NCBI GenBank assembly: GCA_001689485.1
Contig: LUJQ01000026.1
Location: forward strand, 1 to 57,839
DNA: 57,839 bases
DNA from: Bacteroidales bacterium M6
Lineage (GTDB): Bacteria > Bacteroidota > Bacteroidia > Bacteroidales > Muribaculaceae
Direction: 5' to 3'
How positions within the stretch are numbered: the stretch's first letter is position 1; each line of letters begins with the position of its first letter. This document shows, piece by piece, positions 34,487-43,650 of this stretch. The translations under genes and the position numbers were made by a program. Below the pieces are notes generated by a model. It was not told the DNA's origin, ran no database searches, and saw only the letters and a list, made by a program, of their open reading frames with translations.

Positions 34487-35407
34487 TTATTTGTTCACTC
34501 TGAAACGGTCGATTCCGTCACGTAGGAAAGCTACAACCTGGTTGGCGGCAGCAATACCGGCATTAATGTTGGCTTCGGCAGTTTGCGCGCCCATTTTCTT
34601 AGGTGTGAAGAACACGCGGCCTTCGAATTCCGACATAAGTTCGTCGGCTATGTCGGGACGTATGTCGGCAACATATTTCAAATCAGGACGTTCACGTAAT
34701 GCTTTTTGCAATCCTTCTTCATCAATCACTTCCTTGCGGGCGGTATTGATAAGGACACCGTTTTTCGGGAGGAGTGTTATGAGGTCGAAACCTACCGATT
34801 TGCGGGTCTCGTCGGTTGCCGGGATATGCAGCGATACTACAGCATTGTCACGGTAAAGTTCCTCTACCGAATGCACGGGTGTTACTCCAGCAGCTTCGAT
34901 AACTTCGTCGGGGCAATAGGGGTCGAGGGCTGAAACCTTCATGCCGAATCCTTTGGCTATGCGTGCAACGTTGCGGCCTACCTGCCCGAAAGCGTGGATA
35001 CCGAGAGATTTGTCTTTAAGCTCTGTGCCGGAAGTACCGTTATACATGTTGCGGACTGCCATAACGCCTAGCCCGAACACGAGTTCTGCAACGGCATTTG
35101 AGTTTTGGCCGGGAGTGTTCTCAACGCATACCCCATGGGCTGTGGCGGCAGCAAGATCTACGTTGTCATAGCCAGCTCCGGCACGAACAACCACTTTAAG
35201 GTTTTTGGCAGCATCGAGCACTTCCGCATCAACCTTGTCGCTGCGGATGATAAGCCCGTCGGCATTGGCCACTGCATTTAGGAAATCCTGTTTGGATGCA
35301 TATTTTTCGAGCAGCTCAAGTTCATAGCCTGCATTTTCTATGACCTGGCGTATCCCGTTGACAGCAACTGCTGCAAACGGTTTCTCTGTTGCTACAAGTA
35401 CTTTCAT
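34487..35407 (-). CDS. serA: D-3-phosphoglycerate dehydrogenase, Bacteroidales type
   Basis: First enzyme of serine synthesis from 3-phosphoglycerate, NAD-dependent. 306 residues, no ACT regulatory domain. The NAD motif is GIHAFGQVGRNVA in place of the usual GxGxxG start. The active-site Arg lies in INTARKEV and the usual D-x-F-x-x-E-P region is replaced by VADIRPD. The position of the catalytic His (TPHxGA) reads TPKKMGAQT. These changes are typical of the Bacteroidales branch as I recall it and are not damage. Regulation by serine through ACT is therefore unlikely, which makes the leader upstream of serC interesting. It follows serC by 24 bp. Confidence 0.9.
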   Translation of the reverse strand: MKVLVATEKPFAAVAVNGIRQVIENAGYELELLEKYASKQDFLNAVANADGLIIRSDKVDAEVLDAAKNLKVVVRAGAGYDNVDLAAATAHGVCVENTPGQNSNAVAELVFGLGVMAVRNMYNGTSGTELKDKSLGIHAFGQVGRNVARIAKGFGMKVSALDPYCPDEVIEAAGVTPVHSVEELYRDNAVVSLHIPATDETRKSVGFDLITLLPKNGVLINTARKEVIDEEGLQKALRERPDLKYVADIRPDIADELMSEFEGRVFFTPKKMGAQTAEANINAGIAAANQVVAFLRDGIDRFRVNK

Positions 35408-35431
35408 TTCAGATATAAGATTTATCGGTAC

Positions 35432-36502
35432 TTATGCTTTTTCTGCGAATTCTTTCATAGCGGCAACGAGCACATCGACACTCTCCATGGGGAGGGCGTT
35501 GTAGAGTGATGCGCGGAATCCGCCTACCGAACGGTGTCCCTTGATGCCTACGATGCCTTTCGAAGTGGCGAATTCAAAGAACGCTTTTTCAAGCTCCTTA
35601 TATTCAGGTTTCATAACGAAGCATACGTTCATAATCGAACGGTCTTCGTGGTCGGGAACCGTAGCTTCGAAAAGCCGGCTTGAATCAATTGCCTCATAAA
35701 GCTTGGATGCCTTTGCAAGGTCGAGTTTCTCAAGTTCTTTTACGCCTCCTACTTCTTTGTAATATTTCAGCGTTTGAAGTGCACTGAAAATCGGGAGTAC
35801 CGGCGGGGTGTTGAACATCGAACCTTTGTCGGCATGGGTTTTATAATTCAGCATGGTGGGGATGGGGCGGGTAACTTTACCCAATGCATCCTCCCTTACG
35901 ATTATGATTGTGGCTCCTGCAGGTGCGAGGTTCTTCTGAGCTCCGGCATATATGATGTCATATTTGCTGACATCTACGGGACGTGAGAAGATGTCCGATG
36001 ACATGTCGGCTACCATGCGCACCTTCACATCCGGGTCTTTGCGGATTTCGGTACCGTAGATTGTGTTGTTGGTGGTATAGTGGAAATAATCTACATCCTC
36101 GGGAACTGTGTAGTTTTTAGGGATATAGTTGTAGTTTTTGTCTTCTGATGAGGCAACAACATCAACCTCGCCGAATAATTTGGCTTCTTTGACAGCTTTA
36201 TGAGCCCAAACGCCGGTGTCGAGATATGCGGCCTTTGTCTGTAACAGGTTGAAAGGAACCATTGCGAATTGCAAGCTTGCACCGCCTCCGAGGAAGAGCA
36301 CGTGGTAACCTTCGGGCACATCGAGAAGTTCTTTTACCAAGGCTTGTGCGTCATCAATCACTGCCTGGAACTCTTTCGAGCGGTGTGAAACTTCAAGAAT
36401 CGATAGGCCGGTGTTTGCAAAATCGAGAACAGCATCTGCCGTGTTTTTGATGGTGTAAGGGCTCAGGATGGAAGGCCCTGCATAAAAATTATGCTTCTTC
36501 AT
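35432..36502 (-). CDS. serC: Phosphoserine aminotransferase
   Basis: PLP enzyme making 3-phosphoserine from 3-phosphohydroxypyruvate, and also acting in pyridoxal phosphate synthesis in bacteria that use the DXP-dependent route. 356 residues. N-terminus MKKHNFYAGPSILSPYTIKN is diagnostic. The PLP lysine is in YAGAQKNLAPAG and phosphate contacts in LFLGGGASLQFAMVP. First gene of serC-serA, with a good promoter and a 160-nt leader carrying a folded RNA. Confidence 0.97.
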   Translation of the reverse strand: MKKHNFYAGPSILSPYTIKNTADAVLDFANTGLSILEVSHRSKEFQAVIDDAQALVKELLDVPEGYHVLFLGGGASLQFAMVPFNLLQTKAAYLDTGVWAHKAVKEAKLFGEVDVVASSEDKNYNYIPKNYTVPEDVDYFHYTTNNTIYGTEIRKDPDVKVRMVADMSSDIFSRPVDVSKYDIIYAGAQKNLAPAGATIIIVREDALGKVTRPIPTMLNYKTHADKGSMFNTPPVLPIFSALQTLKYYKEVGGVKELEKLDLAKASKLYEAIDSSRLFEATVPDHEDRSIMNVCFVMKPEYKELEKAFFEFATSKGIVGIKGHRSVGGFRASLYNALPMESVDVLVAAMKEFAEKA

Positions 36503-36554
36503 CTCAGTATGATTTAAAGTTAGTGGATGGTGATTCCTATTCGTTCCATTTATG

Positions 36555-36661
36555 ATGGCACTCCCGGCGGCTTATTCTGTTTCGGGAATCGTTTGGCAGC
36601 GTCCCCGTTTCCTTAATAATTATCGGATAAGGATGGCTTTGGAAGCCCCCTGTAGTGCCAT
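36555..36661 (-). ncRNA. Structured leader RNA of serC-serA
   Basis: Begins at the predicted transcription start and is closed by an 8-bp stem ATGGCACT (36661-36654) with AGTGCCAT (36562-36555). Inside are three hairpins in transcription order: GGCTT/AAGCC with a 3-nt loop (36635-36647), CCTTA/TAAGG (36611-36632), and CGGGGA/TTCCCG (36583-36607). Alternatively, GGGGGCTT (36650-36643) can pair with AAGCCGCC (36573-36566), extending the closing stem and breaking the first hairpin. The 5' end also reads as a 13-codon leaderless ORF (MALQGASKAILIR, stop at 36620). I know no named riboswitch class that it fits. It could be a riboswitch, attenuator or leader-peptide system. Confidence 0.5.
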
Positions 36662-36667
36662 TGCTTG

Positions 36668-36697
36668 CAAAGTTAATATATCTTTCCTGCTTTGCAA
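36668..36697 (-). promoter_or_regulatory. Promoter of serC-serA
   Basis: On the minus strand TTG (36697-36695), 19 bp, then TAACTTTG (36675-36668). Start predicted at about 36661, which coincides with the first base of the leader stem. Confidence 0.8.
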
Positions 36698-36742
36698 GCG
36701 TTTCGGTAAAATATTTTTATTGTCCAGCCAGAACGCCTAATC

Positions 36743-37489
36743 CTAACCTTCATTGAGACGTTGGCGCACCACCTCGTATATCATTACTCCGGCAGCGACC
36801 GACACATTGAGCGAGCCTATGTTACCGGCCTGAGGGATAGATACTGTCGTATCGCAGAACCGGAGTATGTCGGGTGAGATTCCTACATCTTCCGCCCCCA
36901 TCACTATAGCCACAGGGCCGGTATAATCGGGTGCCGTGTAATTTGTTCTCGATTTTTCAGATGCCGCGCAGATACGGCATCCGCTGTCCTTAAGGAATTT
37001 TACCGCATTCAGGATGCTGGTTTCGCGGCATACCGGGAGGTAGTTGAGTGCCCCGGCCGACGTTTTCATCGCATCCCCGTTGACCCCGACGCCTCCACGT
37101 TTCGGAATTACGATGGCGTCGACCCCTGCGCATTCGCATGTTCGGGCTATGGCTCCGAAGTTTCTGACATCGCTCACTCCGTCGAGCAACACTATGAATG
37201 GCACACGGCCTTCTTCATAAATCGACGGGACAAGGTTGGCCAGGCTTTCGTAGGTTACTGCCGATAGGATTGCCAACACGCCTTGGTGGTTTTTGCGTGT
37301 GATGCGGTCTATTTTGTCTAATGGGACTTTCTGCACCAGCACACCGTGACGTTTCACCACATCCATAAGTTCACGGATAAGTTCGCCTTTGGTGTCTTTG
37401 CCGACAAGTATTTTGTCAATTTCTTTGCCGGACTCAACAGCTTCGATTACTGCGCGGATGCCATATATATAGTCTGTTTTTTCAAGCAT
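36743..37489 (-). CDS. rlmB: 23S rRNA (guanosine-2'-O)-methyltransferase, RlmB/TrmH family
   Basis: SPOUT-fold methyltransferase, 248 residues. The N-terminal substrate-binding domain (YGIRAVIEAVESGKEIDKI) and the three knot motifs (LLDGVSDVRNFGAIARTCEC, IVMGAEDVGISPDILRFCD, IPQAGNIGSLNVSVAAGVMI) are clear. RlmB modifies G2251 of 23S rRNA. Function by family. Last gene of the dnaN-rlmB cluster, 26 bp downstream of recN. Confidence 0.93.
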   Translation of the reverse strand: MLEKTDYIYGIRAVIEAVESGKEIDKILVGKDTKGELIRELMDVVKRHGVLVQKVPLDKIDRITRKNHQGVLAILSAVTYESLANLVPSIYEEGRVPFIVLLDGVSDVRNFGAIARTCECAGVDAIVIPKRGGVGVNGDAMKTSAGALNYLPVCRETSILNAVKFLKDSGCRICAASEKSRTNYTAPDYTGPVAIVMGAEDVGISPDILRFCDTTVSIPQAGNIGSLNVSVAAGVMIYEVVRQRLNEG

Positions 37490-37515
37490 ATACTTGTGGG
37501 TTGTTTTTTAGTTGT

Positions 37516-39180
37516 TCAATTGTTTTGACTGAGTAGTGAGCGGGCATTGGCAAGTGCGGCATCATTTACCGATGAGCCTGAAAGCATAACGGCCAGCTCT
37601 TTCACCCTTTCTTCGGTGCCAAGTTCCTTGATGCGTGTCACTGTTGCCTGCTCCGTATCTTCCTTGAATACCTTGTAATGGCTATGACCTTTGGATGCGA
37701 CCTGGGGTAGGTGGGTGATTGCTATCACTTGTATGTTGGCGGCTATCTGACGCATTAGTTCCCCCATCTTGTCGGCCACATCGCCTGAAACGCCGGTGTC
37801 AACCTCGTCAAAAATGATTGACGGAAGCTGCATTTTATCGGCCACGATTGATTTTATAGATAGCATCAACCGTGAAATCTCACCTCCCGAAGCGGTGTTG
37901 CCTACAGGAAGGAGAGGCTGGTTCTTATTGAATGCGAAAAGGAACTCTACATGGTCGATTCCTGTTGACGATAACTCGGTATCCCTTACGGTGATTTCGC
38001 ATTGCAGATTTTTCATTCCAAGGGGCAATGCGCGGTCTTTTAGGATTTTGGCAAATCGTTCGGCTTCTTCATGACGGGACTGCGAGATTACGGCAGCTAT
38101 TTCCAAAGCCTCTTTTTTTGCTCTTTTGGCAGCCAATCCGAGCGCCTGGAGGTTTTCGTCGCCGAGATCGATGCTTTGCAGACGCGTTTTCATATCATCG
38201 CGTATGGATATAAGCTCGTCGACAGTTTCCACTTTGTGGCGTCTCATGAGGTCATACAGAAGGTTGAGACGCTCTTCAACTTCGTCAAGCCTTTCCGGGT
38301 CGCCGGTCAGCTCACGGTCGTATTCGGAAAATGTTTCTGCAATGTCCAGCAGTTCCACGCGGAGGGTGCGCAATCTTTCTGTCAGGGTATCGGCATCTTC
38401 CAAAAGGTCGCCAAGCCGCTCGGACTCGTCAATGGTTTGTCGTAGCAGTTGGTCGATGTTTTCATCACCTTCTGAAAGATTCCCGGTCACGGTTGCGAGC
38501 GATGTCTTGACGTCGGCCATGTTTACCAAAAGCTCGCGTTCATGCTCAAGTTCGTCAAGTTCCCCTTTTGCCAGGTTGGCATCCTTAAGTCGTTTATACT
38601 GGAATCTCAGGAATTCTTCGTCATCTTTAGCCTGCTCCACGGATTTTCTTTCCTGTTTGAATTTCCTTACGGCATGCCTGTAATTGTTGTAGGCTGTGGT
38701 AAAAGCCTCAAGCCTTTCGCCGTTTCCGGCCAATGAGTCAATTACCCTTAGCTGATAGGGCGGTGATGCCAAAAGCAGGTTTTGGTGCTGTGAATGTATA
38801 TCGATAAGGTGCAATGCAGCAGTTTGGAGTTGTGAAAGATTCACCGGGCAGTCGTTGACAAAAGCCCGCGACCTTCCGTTCGGTGCAATCTCGCGGCGGA
38901 GTATCACAGTATCGGCATCCCAGTCGAGTTCATTGGTCTGGCAGAATTCCTGAAGAGCCGGATATCCGGCCGCACTGAACGTTGCCTCGATTACAGATTT
39001 TGCCTCATGGTTGCGCACGGCTTTGGTGTCGCATCGTCCTCCGAGCAAAAGCGAAAGCGCTCCTAGAATTATCGATTTGCCGGCCCCGGTTTCGCCGGTC
39101 AGTATGTTCAGTCCGGGATGCAGGGTGATATCGATAGAGTCAATCAGCGCATAATTGGATATATGTAGTGTCTGAATCAT
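37516..39180 (-). CDS. recN: DNA repair protein RecN
   Basis: SMC-like ATPase in double-strand break repair, 554 residues. Walker A GETGAGKSIILGAL near residue 30, coiled-coil arms (about 150-370), ABC signature TASGGEISRLMLSIKS, Walker B SIIFDEVDTGVSGDVADKMG, and a final IAITHLPQVASKGHSHYKV. All essential motifs are intact. Placed between the DUF4835 gene and rlmB. Confidence 0.96.
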   Translation of the reverse strand: MIQTLHISNYALIDSIDITLHPGLNILTGETGAGKSIILGALSLLLGGRCDTKAVRNHEAKSVIEATFSAAGYPALQEFCQTNELDWDADTVILRREIAPNGRSRAFVNDCPVNLSQLQTAALHLIDIHSQHQNLLLASPPYQLRVIDSLAGNGERLEAFTTAYNNYRHAVRKFKQERKSVEQAKDDEEFLRFQYKRLKDANLAKGELDELEHERELLVNMADVKTSLATVTGNLSEGDENIDQLLRQTIDESERLGDLLEDADTLTERLRTLRVELLDIAETFSEYDRELTGDPERLDEVEERLNLLYDLMRRHKVETVDELISIRDDMKTRLQSIDLGDENLQALGLAAKRAKKEALEIAAVISQSRHEEAERFAKILKDRALPLGMKNLQCEITVRDTELSSTGIDHVEFLFAFNKNQPLLPVGNTASGGEISRLMLSIKSIVADKMQLPSIIFDEVDTGVSGDVADKMGELMRQIAANIQVIAITHLPQVASKGHSHYKVFKEDTEQATVTRIKELGTEERVKELAVMLSGSSVNDAALANARSLLSQNN

Positions 39181-39190
39181 CTTTTGTCGG

Positions 39191-40102
39191 TTATTTTGTT
39201 ACCCCGTTTTTAATGAAGTTGATGCGTTTCATCTCGGTAGGATAGATTGGTGAGAGTATATCCACTACTTTGTCTCTTTCGGTCTGTGATGCCTTGGTGT
39301 AAATATTGACAAGTTCGTCAAGTTTGGCATCCTTGAACATTGAGAGAGCAACCGACATAGGGTCGGCCTGATAGATTTTTTGCAGATTGTCAAGGGTCGA
39401 AGTGATTTTTGCCCTCCCTTTGTCGGGCGACATGAACATTTCGTCAAGCCCTGTGCGATGGTAGTCGTATAGCATGGAGCGGCTGACTGATGTAGCCGGT
39501 TCGGTGAACACCCCCAGCACAGCCGAACGGTTTTTCTTGTCCTCGAATGCTTTCCATCCGCCTTCTCCCGATGATTGGGCCATCTGCACAATCATTTTAA
39601 GCTGGTCGAAAGCCTCGTCACCTCCGTTGGGGGCGAAACTGTCGCGATCCATGGCGATTATGAGGTAGGCGTAGAAATTGAGAATCGCTGTAAGCTGGCT
39701 TTCCATTGTGTTGACGGTAAATGTCAACGGTTCCCCTTCTTGATATGTGAATTCGATTTTATTGTCCTTGAAATTCAGCAGGGTGGTGGTGTATGTGCTG
39801 TTGTAGACCGGACGTGATGATTGCACCTGCAGGTCACCTTTAAGCACATTATCGGTATATTCGGTAATGGTGAAAAACAAGCGGCAGTCGATTCGTTCGT
39901 TAACGGCATATTGGTCGTTGGTGAAATGGTTGGTGTTCATGTATTCACGCACGGCTTCCTGCAAGGTTTCAAACACACTGCGGTTGGTTGCCTGAATCTG
40001 ATCGGTATTGATTGTGACATCGCAATTCAGCTCTTGCGCTTTAAGGCAGCATGCGGTTACCGCAAAGAAGAGAATGGTTATTATTGTTTTTGCAAACTTC
40101 AT
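39191..40102 (-). CDS. DUF4835 family protein (PorD-like)
   Basis: 303 residues with a signal peptide (TIITILFFAVTACCLKAQ before ELNCDVTIN). The conserved start ELNCDVTINTDQIQ, the centre ESQLTAILNFYAYLIIAMDR, and the C-terminal IYPTEMKRINFIKNG mark the Bacteroidota DUF4835 family. Some databases name it PorD and link it to the type IX secretion system. That link is from annotation and I see no T9SS gene beside it. Its position between coaBC and recN is conserved in Bacteroidota. Confidence 0.88.
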   Translation of the reverse strand: MKFAKTIITILFFAVTACCLKAQELNCDVTINTDQIQATNRSVFETLQEAVREYMNTNHFTNDQYAVNERIDCRLFFTITEYTDNVLKGDLQVQSSRPVYNSTYTTTLLNFKDNKIEFTYQEGEPLTFTVNTMESQLTAILNFYAYLIIAMDRDSFAPNGGDEAFDQLKMIVQMAQSSGEGGWKAFEDKKNRSAVLGVFTEPATSVSRSMLYDYHRTGLDEMFMSPDKGRAKITSTLDNLQKIYQADPMSVALSMFKDAKLDELVNIYTKASQTERDKVVDILSPIYPTEMKRINFIKNGVTK

Positions 40103-40204
40103 ATCAGTAATTGAATTGTTGTTTATCTGCCCGTATCATTTAAATTCAGACAGGTTCCCGCATTGAAGTTGAATAGGCTGCCGCGTGCGATATGTGGCTG
40201 GTAT

Positions 40205-41404
40205 CTATCCGATGCTGTCAATAACCGCATCAAGGATGTCATTTGCCACTTCCTGTTTGGATTTCAGCTGGTAAGGGATTGATTTGCCATCACGGGTGAA
40301 TATTGTTATCTCGTTTGTGTCTGTGGCGAATCCCGCACCGGGGGTGCGTAGTGAGTTCATAACAACCATATCGAGGTTTTTACGCTTCATTTTGTCGAGC
40401 GCGTTGCTTTGCTCGTTATCGGTTTCTAGCGCAAATCCCACAAGGAGTTGCCCCGGTTGCTTCATTTTCCCAAGTGTAGCGGCGATATCGGGGTTCTTGA
40501 CGAACTCTATATCGGGAACGTCGTGACCTTCGCGCTTTATTTTTGTTGTGGCTGGGTTTGCTACGGTGTAGTCGGCCACTGCTGCGGTCATAATGGCTAT
40601 GTCGCATTCCGGGAATTCGCGTTCGCATGCTTCAAGCATCTCGCGTGCTGATTCAACGTTGATAACGTTGACCGAACCGCACTCCGGCTTTATGTCGACA
40701 GGCCCTGACACAACAGTCACTTCTGCCCCTCGCCGGGCTGCGGCATCGGCTATGGCCATTCCCATTTTGCCGGTGGAATAATTGCTTATAAAACGAACCG
40801 GGTCGATTTTCTCGCGTGTAGGGCCTGCTGTTATGAGCACACGTTTCCCTTGCATTGACTGATTTTGATTGAAGAAGTTTTCAATCGCCGCAAAAATTTT
40901 TTCAGGTTCTTCCATGCGTCCTTTCCCAACCAGGTGTGAAGCCAGTTCGCCTGAGGCAGGTTCGATGATGTGGTTTCCGTAACTTCGCAGTAATTCCAGG
41001 TTGCGGGTTGTGGAAGGATGACGCATCATGTCGAAATCCATAGCCGGGGCGATGAACACTTCGGCGCGTGTGGAAAGGTAGGATGTAACCAGCATGTTGT
41101 CGGCAACACCGTTAGCCATTTTCCCTATGGTTGATGCTGTTGCAGGAGCGATGACCATAGCGTCAGCCCAAAGCCCGAGGTCGACATGCGAGTTCCACTG
41201 GCCGGTATTGGCTGTGAAAAACTCGCTTATTACGGGATGCCCGCTTAGTGTCGACAATGTTACCGGGGTTATGAATTCCTTGGCATTCGGGGTCATTATA
41301 ACCTGCACTTCGGCACCTGCTTTTACAAACAGGCGTACGAGCGATGCGGATTTGTATGCGGCAATCCCGCCGGTAATCCCCACTACGATATGTTTTCCTT
41401 TCAT
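40205..41404 (-). CDS. coaBC: Bifunctional phosphopantothenoylcysteine decarboxylase / synthase
   Basis: Two steps of CoA synthesis in one protein of 399 residues. The N-terminal flavin CoaC domain (about 1-180) has ITGGIAAYKSA, the active-site His in NSHVDLG, and the PASANT-like APATASTIGKMANGVADNML. The C-terminal CoaB domain begins at VLITAGPTREKIDPVRFISN and has the conserved TKIKR lysines. I start at the ATG 41402-41404. The open frame continues 99 bp upstream, into dnaQ, but that part is not conserved-looking. Confidence 0.96.
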   Translation of the reverse strand: MKGKHIVVGITGGIAAYKSASLVRLFVKAGAEVQVIMTPNAKEFITPVTLSTLSGHPVISEFFTANTGQWNSHVDLGLWADAMVIAPATASTIGKMANGVADNMLVTSYLSTRAEVFIAPAMDFDMMRHPSTTRNLELLRSYGNHIIEPASGELASHLVGKGRMEEPEKIFAAIENFFNQNQSMQGKRVLITAGPTREKIDPVRFISNYSTGKMGMAIADAAARRGAEVTVVSGPVDIKPECGSVNVINVESAREMLEACEREFPECDIAIMTAAVADYTVANPATTKIKREGHDVPDIEFVKNPDIAATLGKMKQPGQLLVGFALETDNEQSNALDKMKRKNLDMVVMNSLRTPGAGFATDTNEITIFTRDGKSIPYQLKSKQEVANDILDAVIDSIG

Positions 41405-41430
41405 TACTGACCTGGGGTTTGGTATTGTGA

Positions 41431-42192
41431 TTAGCGCAGGCGCAATTTTATTGCAGTCATTATCCGTTTTGTGTCGGACGGGAAATCCCCTTGCTGTATC
41501 CACCCGAAATAACCGGGGTCTTTCTTCAATACTTCCGAGGCAAGCTGGCCTTTGTATTTCCCGAAATTGATGACCTCACGATGTTGGTCGTCATAAACCA
41601 GGCGCCCCATTAAATCGACATTCTTATTTTGGGATGAAAATTCAGCCAGTTTCTCGATGTCGTTGGGGAGGTCTTCGTAACGGTCAAGCTGAGCCATTAG
41701 TACCTCATAAGTTGCACGGGTGTCGGCATTGGCCGAGTGCGCTCCCTCAAGGTCTTTATCGCAATAAAAACGATAGGCGGCAGTCAAGGTGCGTTGCTCT
41801 TTTTTGTGAAAAATGGTCTGTACGTCGATGAATCTCGGGCGGGTGAAGTCGAAATCCACCCCGGCACGGGCAAATTCCTCAGCGAGCATAGGCACATCGA
41901 ATTTGTTGGAATTGTAGCCCGCGATGTCGCATCCTAAAAAGCTTGTGGCCAGTTGGGATGCGATTTGTTTGAAAGTGGGCTTACATGCCACATCCTCGTC
42001 ATAGATATGGTGTATGGCAGAGGCTTCCTCAGGGATGTGGCGCTCCGGGTTGATTCTTATAGTGCGTTGCTCGTCATGGCCGTCGGGAAACACCTTTATC
42101 ATGGATATTTCTACTATGCGGTCATTCAGGACATTGGTGCCGGTGGTTTCAAGGTCGAAAAACATCACCGGTTTTTTTAGGTTCAGCTTCAC
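41431..42192 (-). CDS. DnaQ-like 3'-5' exonuclease
   Basis: 253 residues of the DEDDh exonuclease family. Exo I is FFDLETTGTNVLNDRIVEI, Exo II is AGYNSNKFDVPMLAEE, and Exo III is HSANADTRATYEVL with His and Asp. It resembles the epsilon proofreading subunit and is next to dnaN, so a replication or repair role is likely; the exact partner is not shown. C-terminus has an extra domain of about 80 residues (GRLVYDDQHREVINFGKYKG). The start is GTG 42190-42192, as no ATG precedes the catalytic motif. Confidence 0.92.
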   Translation of the reverse strand: MKLNLKKPVMFFDLETTGTNVLNDRIVEISMIKVFPDGHDEQRTIRINPERHIPEEASAIHHIYDEDVACKPTFKQIASQLATSFLGCDIAGYNSNKFDVPMLAEEFARAGVDFDFTRPRFIDVQTIFHKKEQRTLTAAYRFYCDKDLEGAHSANADTRATYEVLMAQLDRYEDLPNDIEKLAEFSSQNKNVDLMGRLVYDDQHREVINFGKYKGQLASEVLKKDPGYFGWIQQGDFPSDTKRIMTAIKLRLR

Positions 42193-42235
42193 TGGGTTAT
42201 CAGTCGGTTTTTGAATGGTCGTAAGATTGTAAATT

Positions 42236-43366
42236 TTAGAAATCCTGAACAGTCATCGGCATAAGGATTATCACCAAGTCGGTGTTTTCCTCGTTATCTT
42301 CAGGCTGGAACACTCCGGGACGCGACGGGTCGGCCAGTTTAAGGATTACATTCTCGGTTGATAAAGTAGAGAAAATCTCAATCAGGTATGCCGAGCAGAA
42401 ACCTATTACCATTTGGTCCCCGGTGAAATCGCAGGGTACTTCTTCATGGGCAAAGGTGTTGACGTTGGGGTCGTCGACCTTCATTTCGACACGGGTAGGG
42501 GAGAAGCGGAACTTGACAAGTCCGTGGCTTGGGTCGGCACATACTGATACGCGTCGAACGGCGGTCAGTATAGCCCCTCGGTCAACAGTGACCGTGTAAG
42601 GGTTGGATGTGGGGATTACCCTGTTATAATCAGGATAATTGCCCTTTATGAAGCGGCTTGTAAGCGTGATCGATTCGGTTTTGAATACGGCGCTGCGGGG
42701 GGAAATTGTAACATTCACATGTTCGTCCTTACCAAGGAGGGCTTTGAGGATAACCGCAGGTTTTACGGGAAGGATACATGACGCTGTCATTCCAGGTGCT
42801 GATGTACGGTCTACATAACGCACGAGTTTGCGGGTATCGGTTGCCACAAATGTGATACCATCCTCTTTTATATCCCATAAAATGCCCATCATTTGTGGAC
42901 GAAGTTCATCGGTACCTACAGCAAACAGGGTGTTTTCAATGCCGCTGAGAATCTGCGATGAAGGGCATTGCATCTCGAATGACGAGTCAGGTTCGGCAGC
43001 TTCGATTGTCTGCGGGTATTGGGAGCCTTCAAGCGTCACCATATCGAAATTCCCTCCTGGGAAAGAGATTTTCATTGCGTAGTTGCTCTCGTTGATGTCG
43101 AATTCCACATCTACATCCGGGAGTTCTTTGGCGATGTCGGAGATTCGACGTGCATTGACACAGAAATCGCCTTCACCGCTTACATTTGTGATTGCAACTT
43201 TGGCGGTAAGGGTGTTTTCCGAGTCGGAAGCGGTGATTATGAGGTTGCCATCATCAACCTTCCAGTGGAAATTGTCGAGAATTGACAGCGTGTTTCTGGA
43301 ATTGATTACCTTGCTTACGCCCGATAATGTGGAGTAGAGCGCTTTGCTTGCAACTTTGAATTTCAT
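42236..43366 (-). CDS. dnaN: DNA polymerase III sliding clamp (beta)
   Basis: Processivity clamp, 376 residues from the ATG 43364-43366 (MKFKVASKALYSTLSGVSKV), the usual length. All three clamp domains are visible. Domain-ending motifs include GEGDFCVNARRISDIAKELP, RFIKGNYPDYNRVIP and the C-terminal VIILMPMTVQDF, which ends like other clamps. The start upstream at 43432 lacks support: it would begin before the likely transcription start (near 43434). It heads the cluster dnaN, dnaQ-like, coaBC, DUF4835, recN, rlmB. Confidence 0.97.
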   Translation of the reverse strand: MKFKVASKALYSTLSGVSKVINSRNTLSILDNFHWKVDDGNLIITASDSENTLTAKVAITNVSGEGDFCVNARRISDIAKELPDVDVEFDINESNYAMKISFPGGNFDMVTLEGSQYPQTIEAAEPDSSFEMQCPSSQILSGIENTLFAVGTDELRPQMMGILWDIKEDGITFVATDTRKLVRYVDRTSAPGMTASCILPVKPAVILKALLGKDEHVNVTISPRSAVFKTESITLTSRFIKGNYPDYNRVIPTSNPYTVTVDRGAILTAVRRVSVCADPSHGLVKFRFSPTRVEMKVDDPNVNTFAHEEVPCDFTGDQMVIGFCSAYLIEIFSTLSTENVILKLADPSRPGVFQPEDNEENTDLVIILMPMTVQDF

Positions 43367-43440
43367 GTGTATATGATGTTTAGAAGTTTCTTGATTATTG
43401 GTGCTATGGCACACCCATTCGGATGAACCCATTCAATTTA

Positions 43441-43448
43441 CAAAGATA
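43441..43448 (-). promoter_or_regulatory. -7 box for the dnaN cluster
   Basis: TATCTTTG on the minus strand, giving a start near 43434 and a leader of about 68 nt. No consensus -33. Confidence 0.55.
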
Positions 43449-43612
43449 CGAAATTAATTGAAAACCCCGATAGGGTGGTGTGATAATCCCACGGCAGACG
43501 CATCTTGTTTTTTCTTTTCAGACTTGCAAAACGATATAATTAATTCCCCATGTATTTATCGGGCGCGCCACAAAGGGCCGAAAAGAGGACTATCGTTAGT
43601 TCATTAATTGAG

Positions 43613-43650
43613 TAGGTCAGAAGATTATTGTAATTTAATCTTCTGACCTA
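43613..43650 (+). terminator. Orphan intrinsic terminator
   Basis: 15-bp perfect arms TAGGTCAGAAGATTA (43613-43627) and complement (43636-43650), loop 8 nt, followed by TTTTCCTTTC on the plus strand. No plus-strand gene lies upstream within the preceding 180 bp, and dnaN runs the other way, so it ends an unseen RNA or is a relic. Confidence 0.75.
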
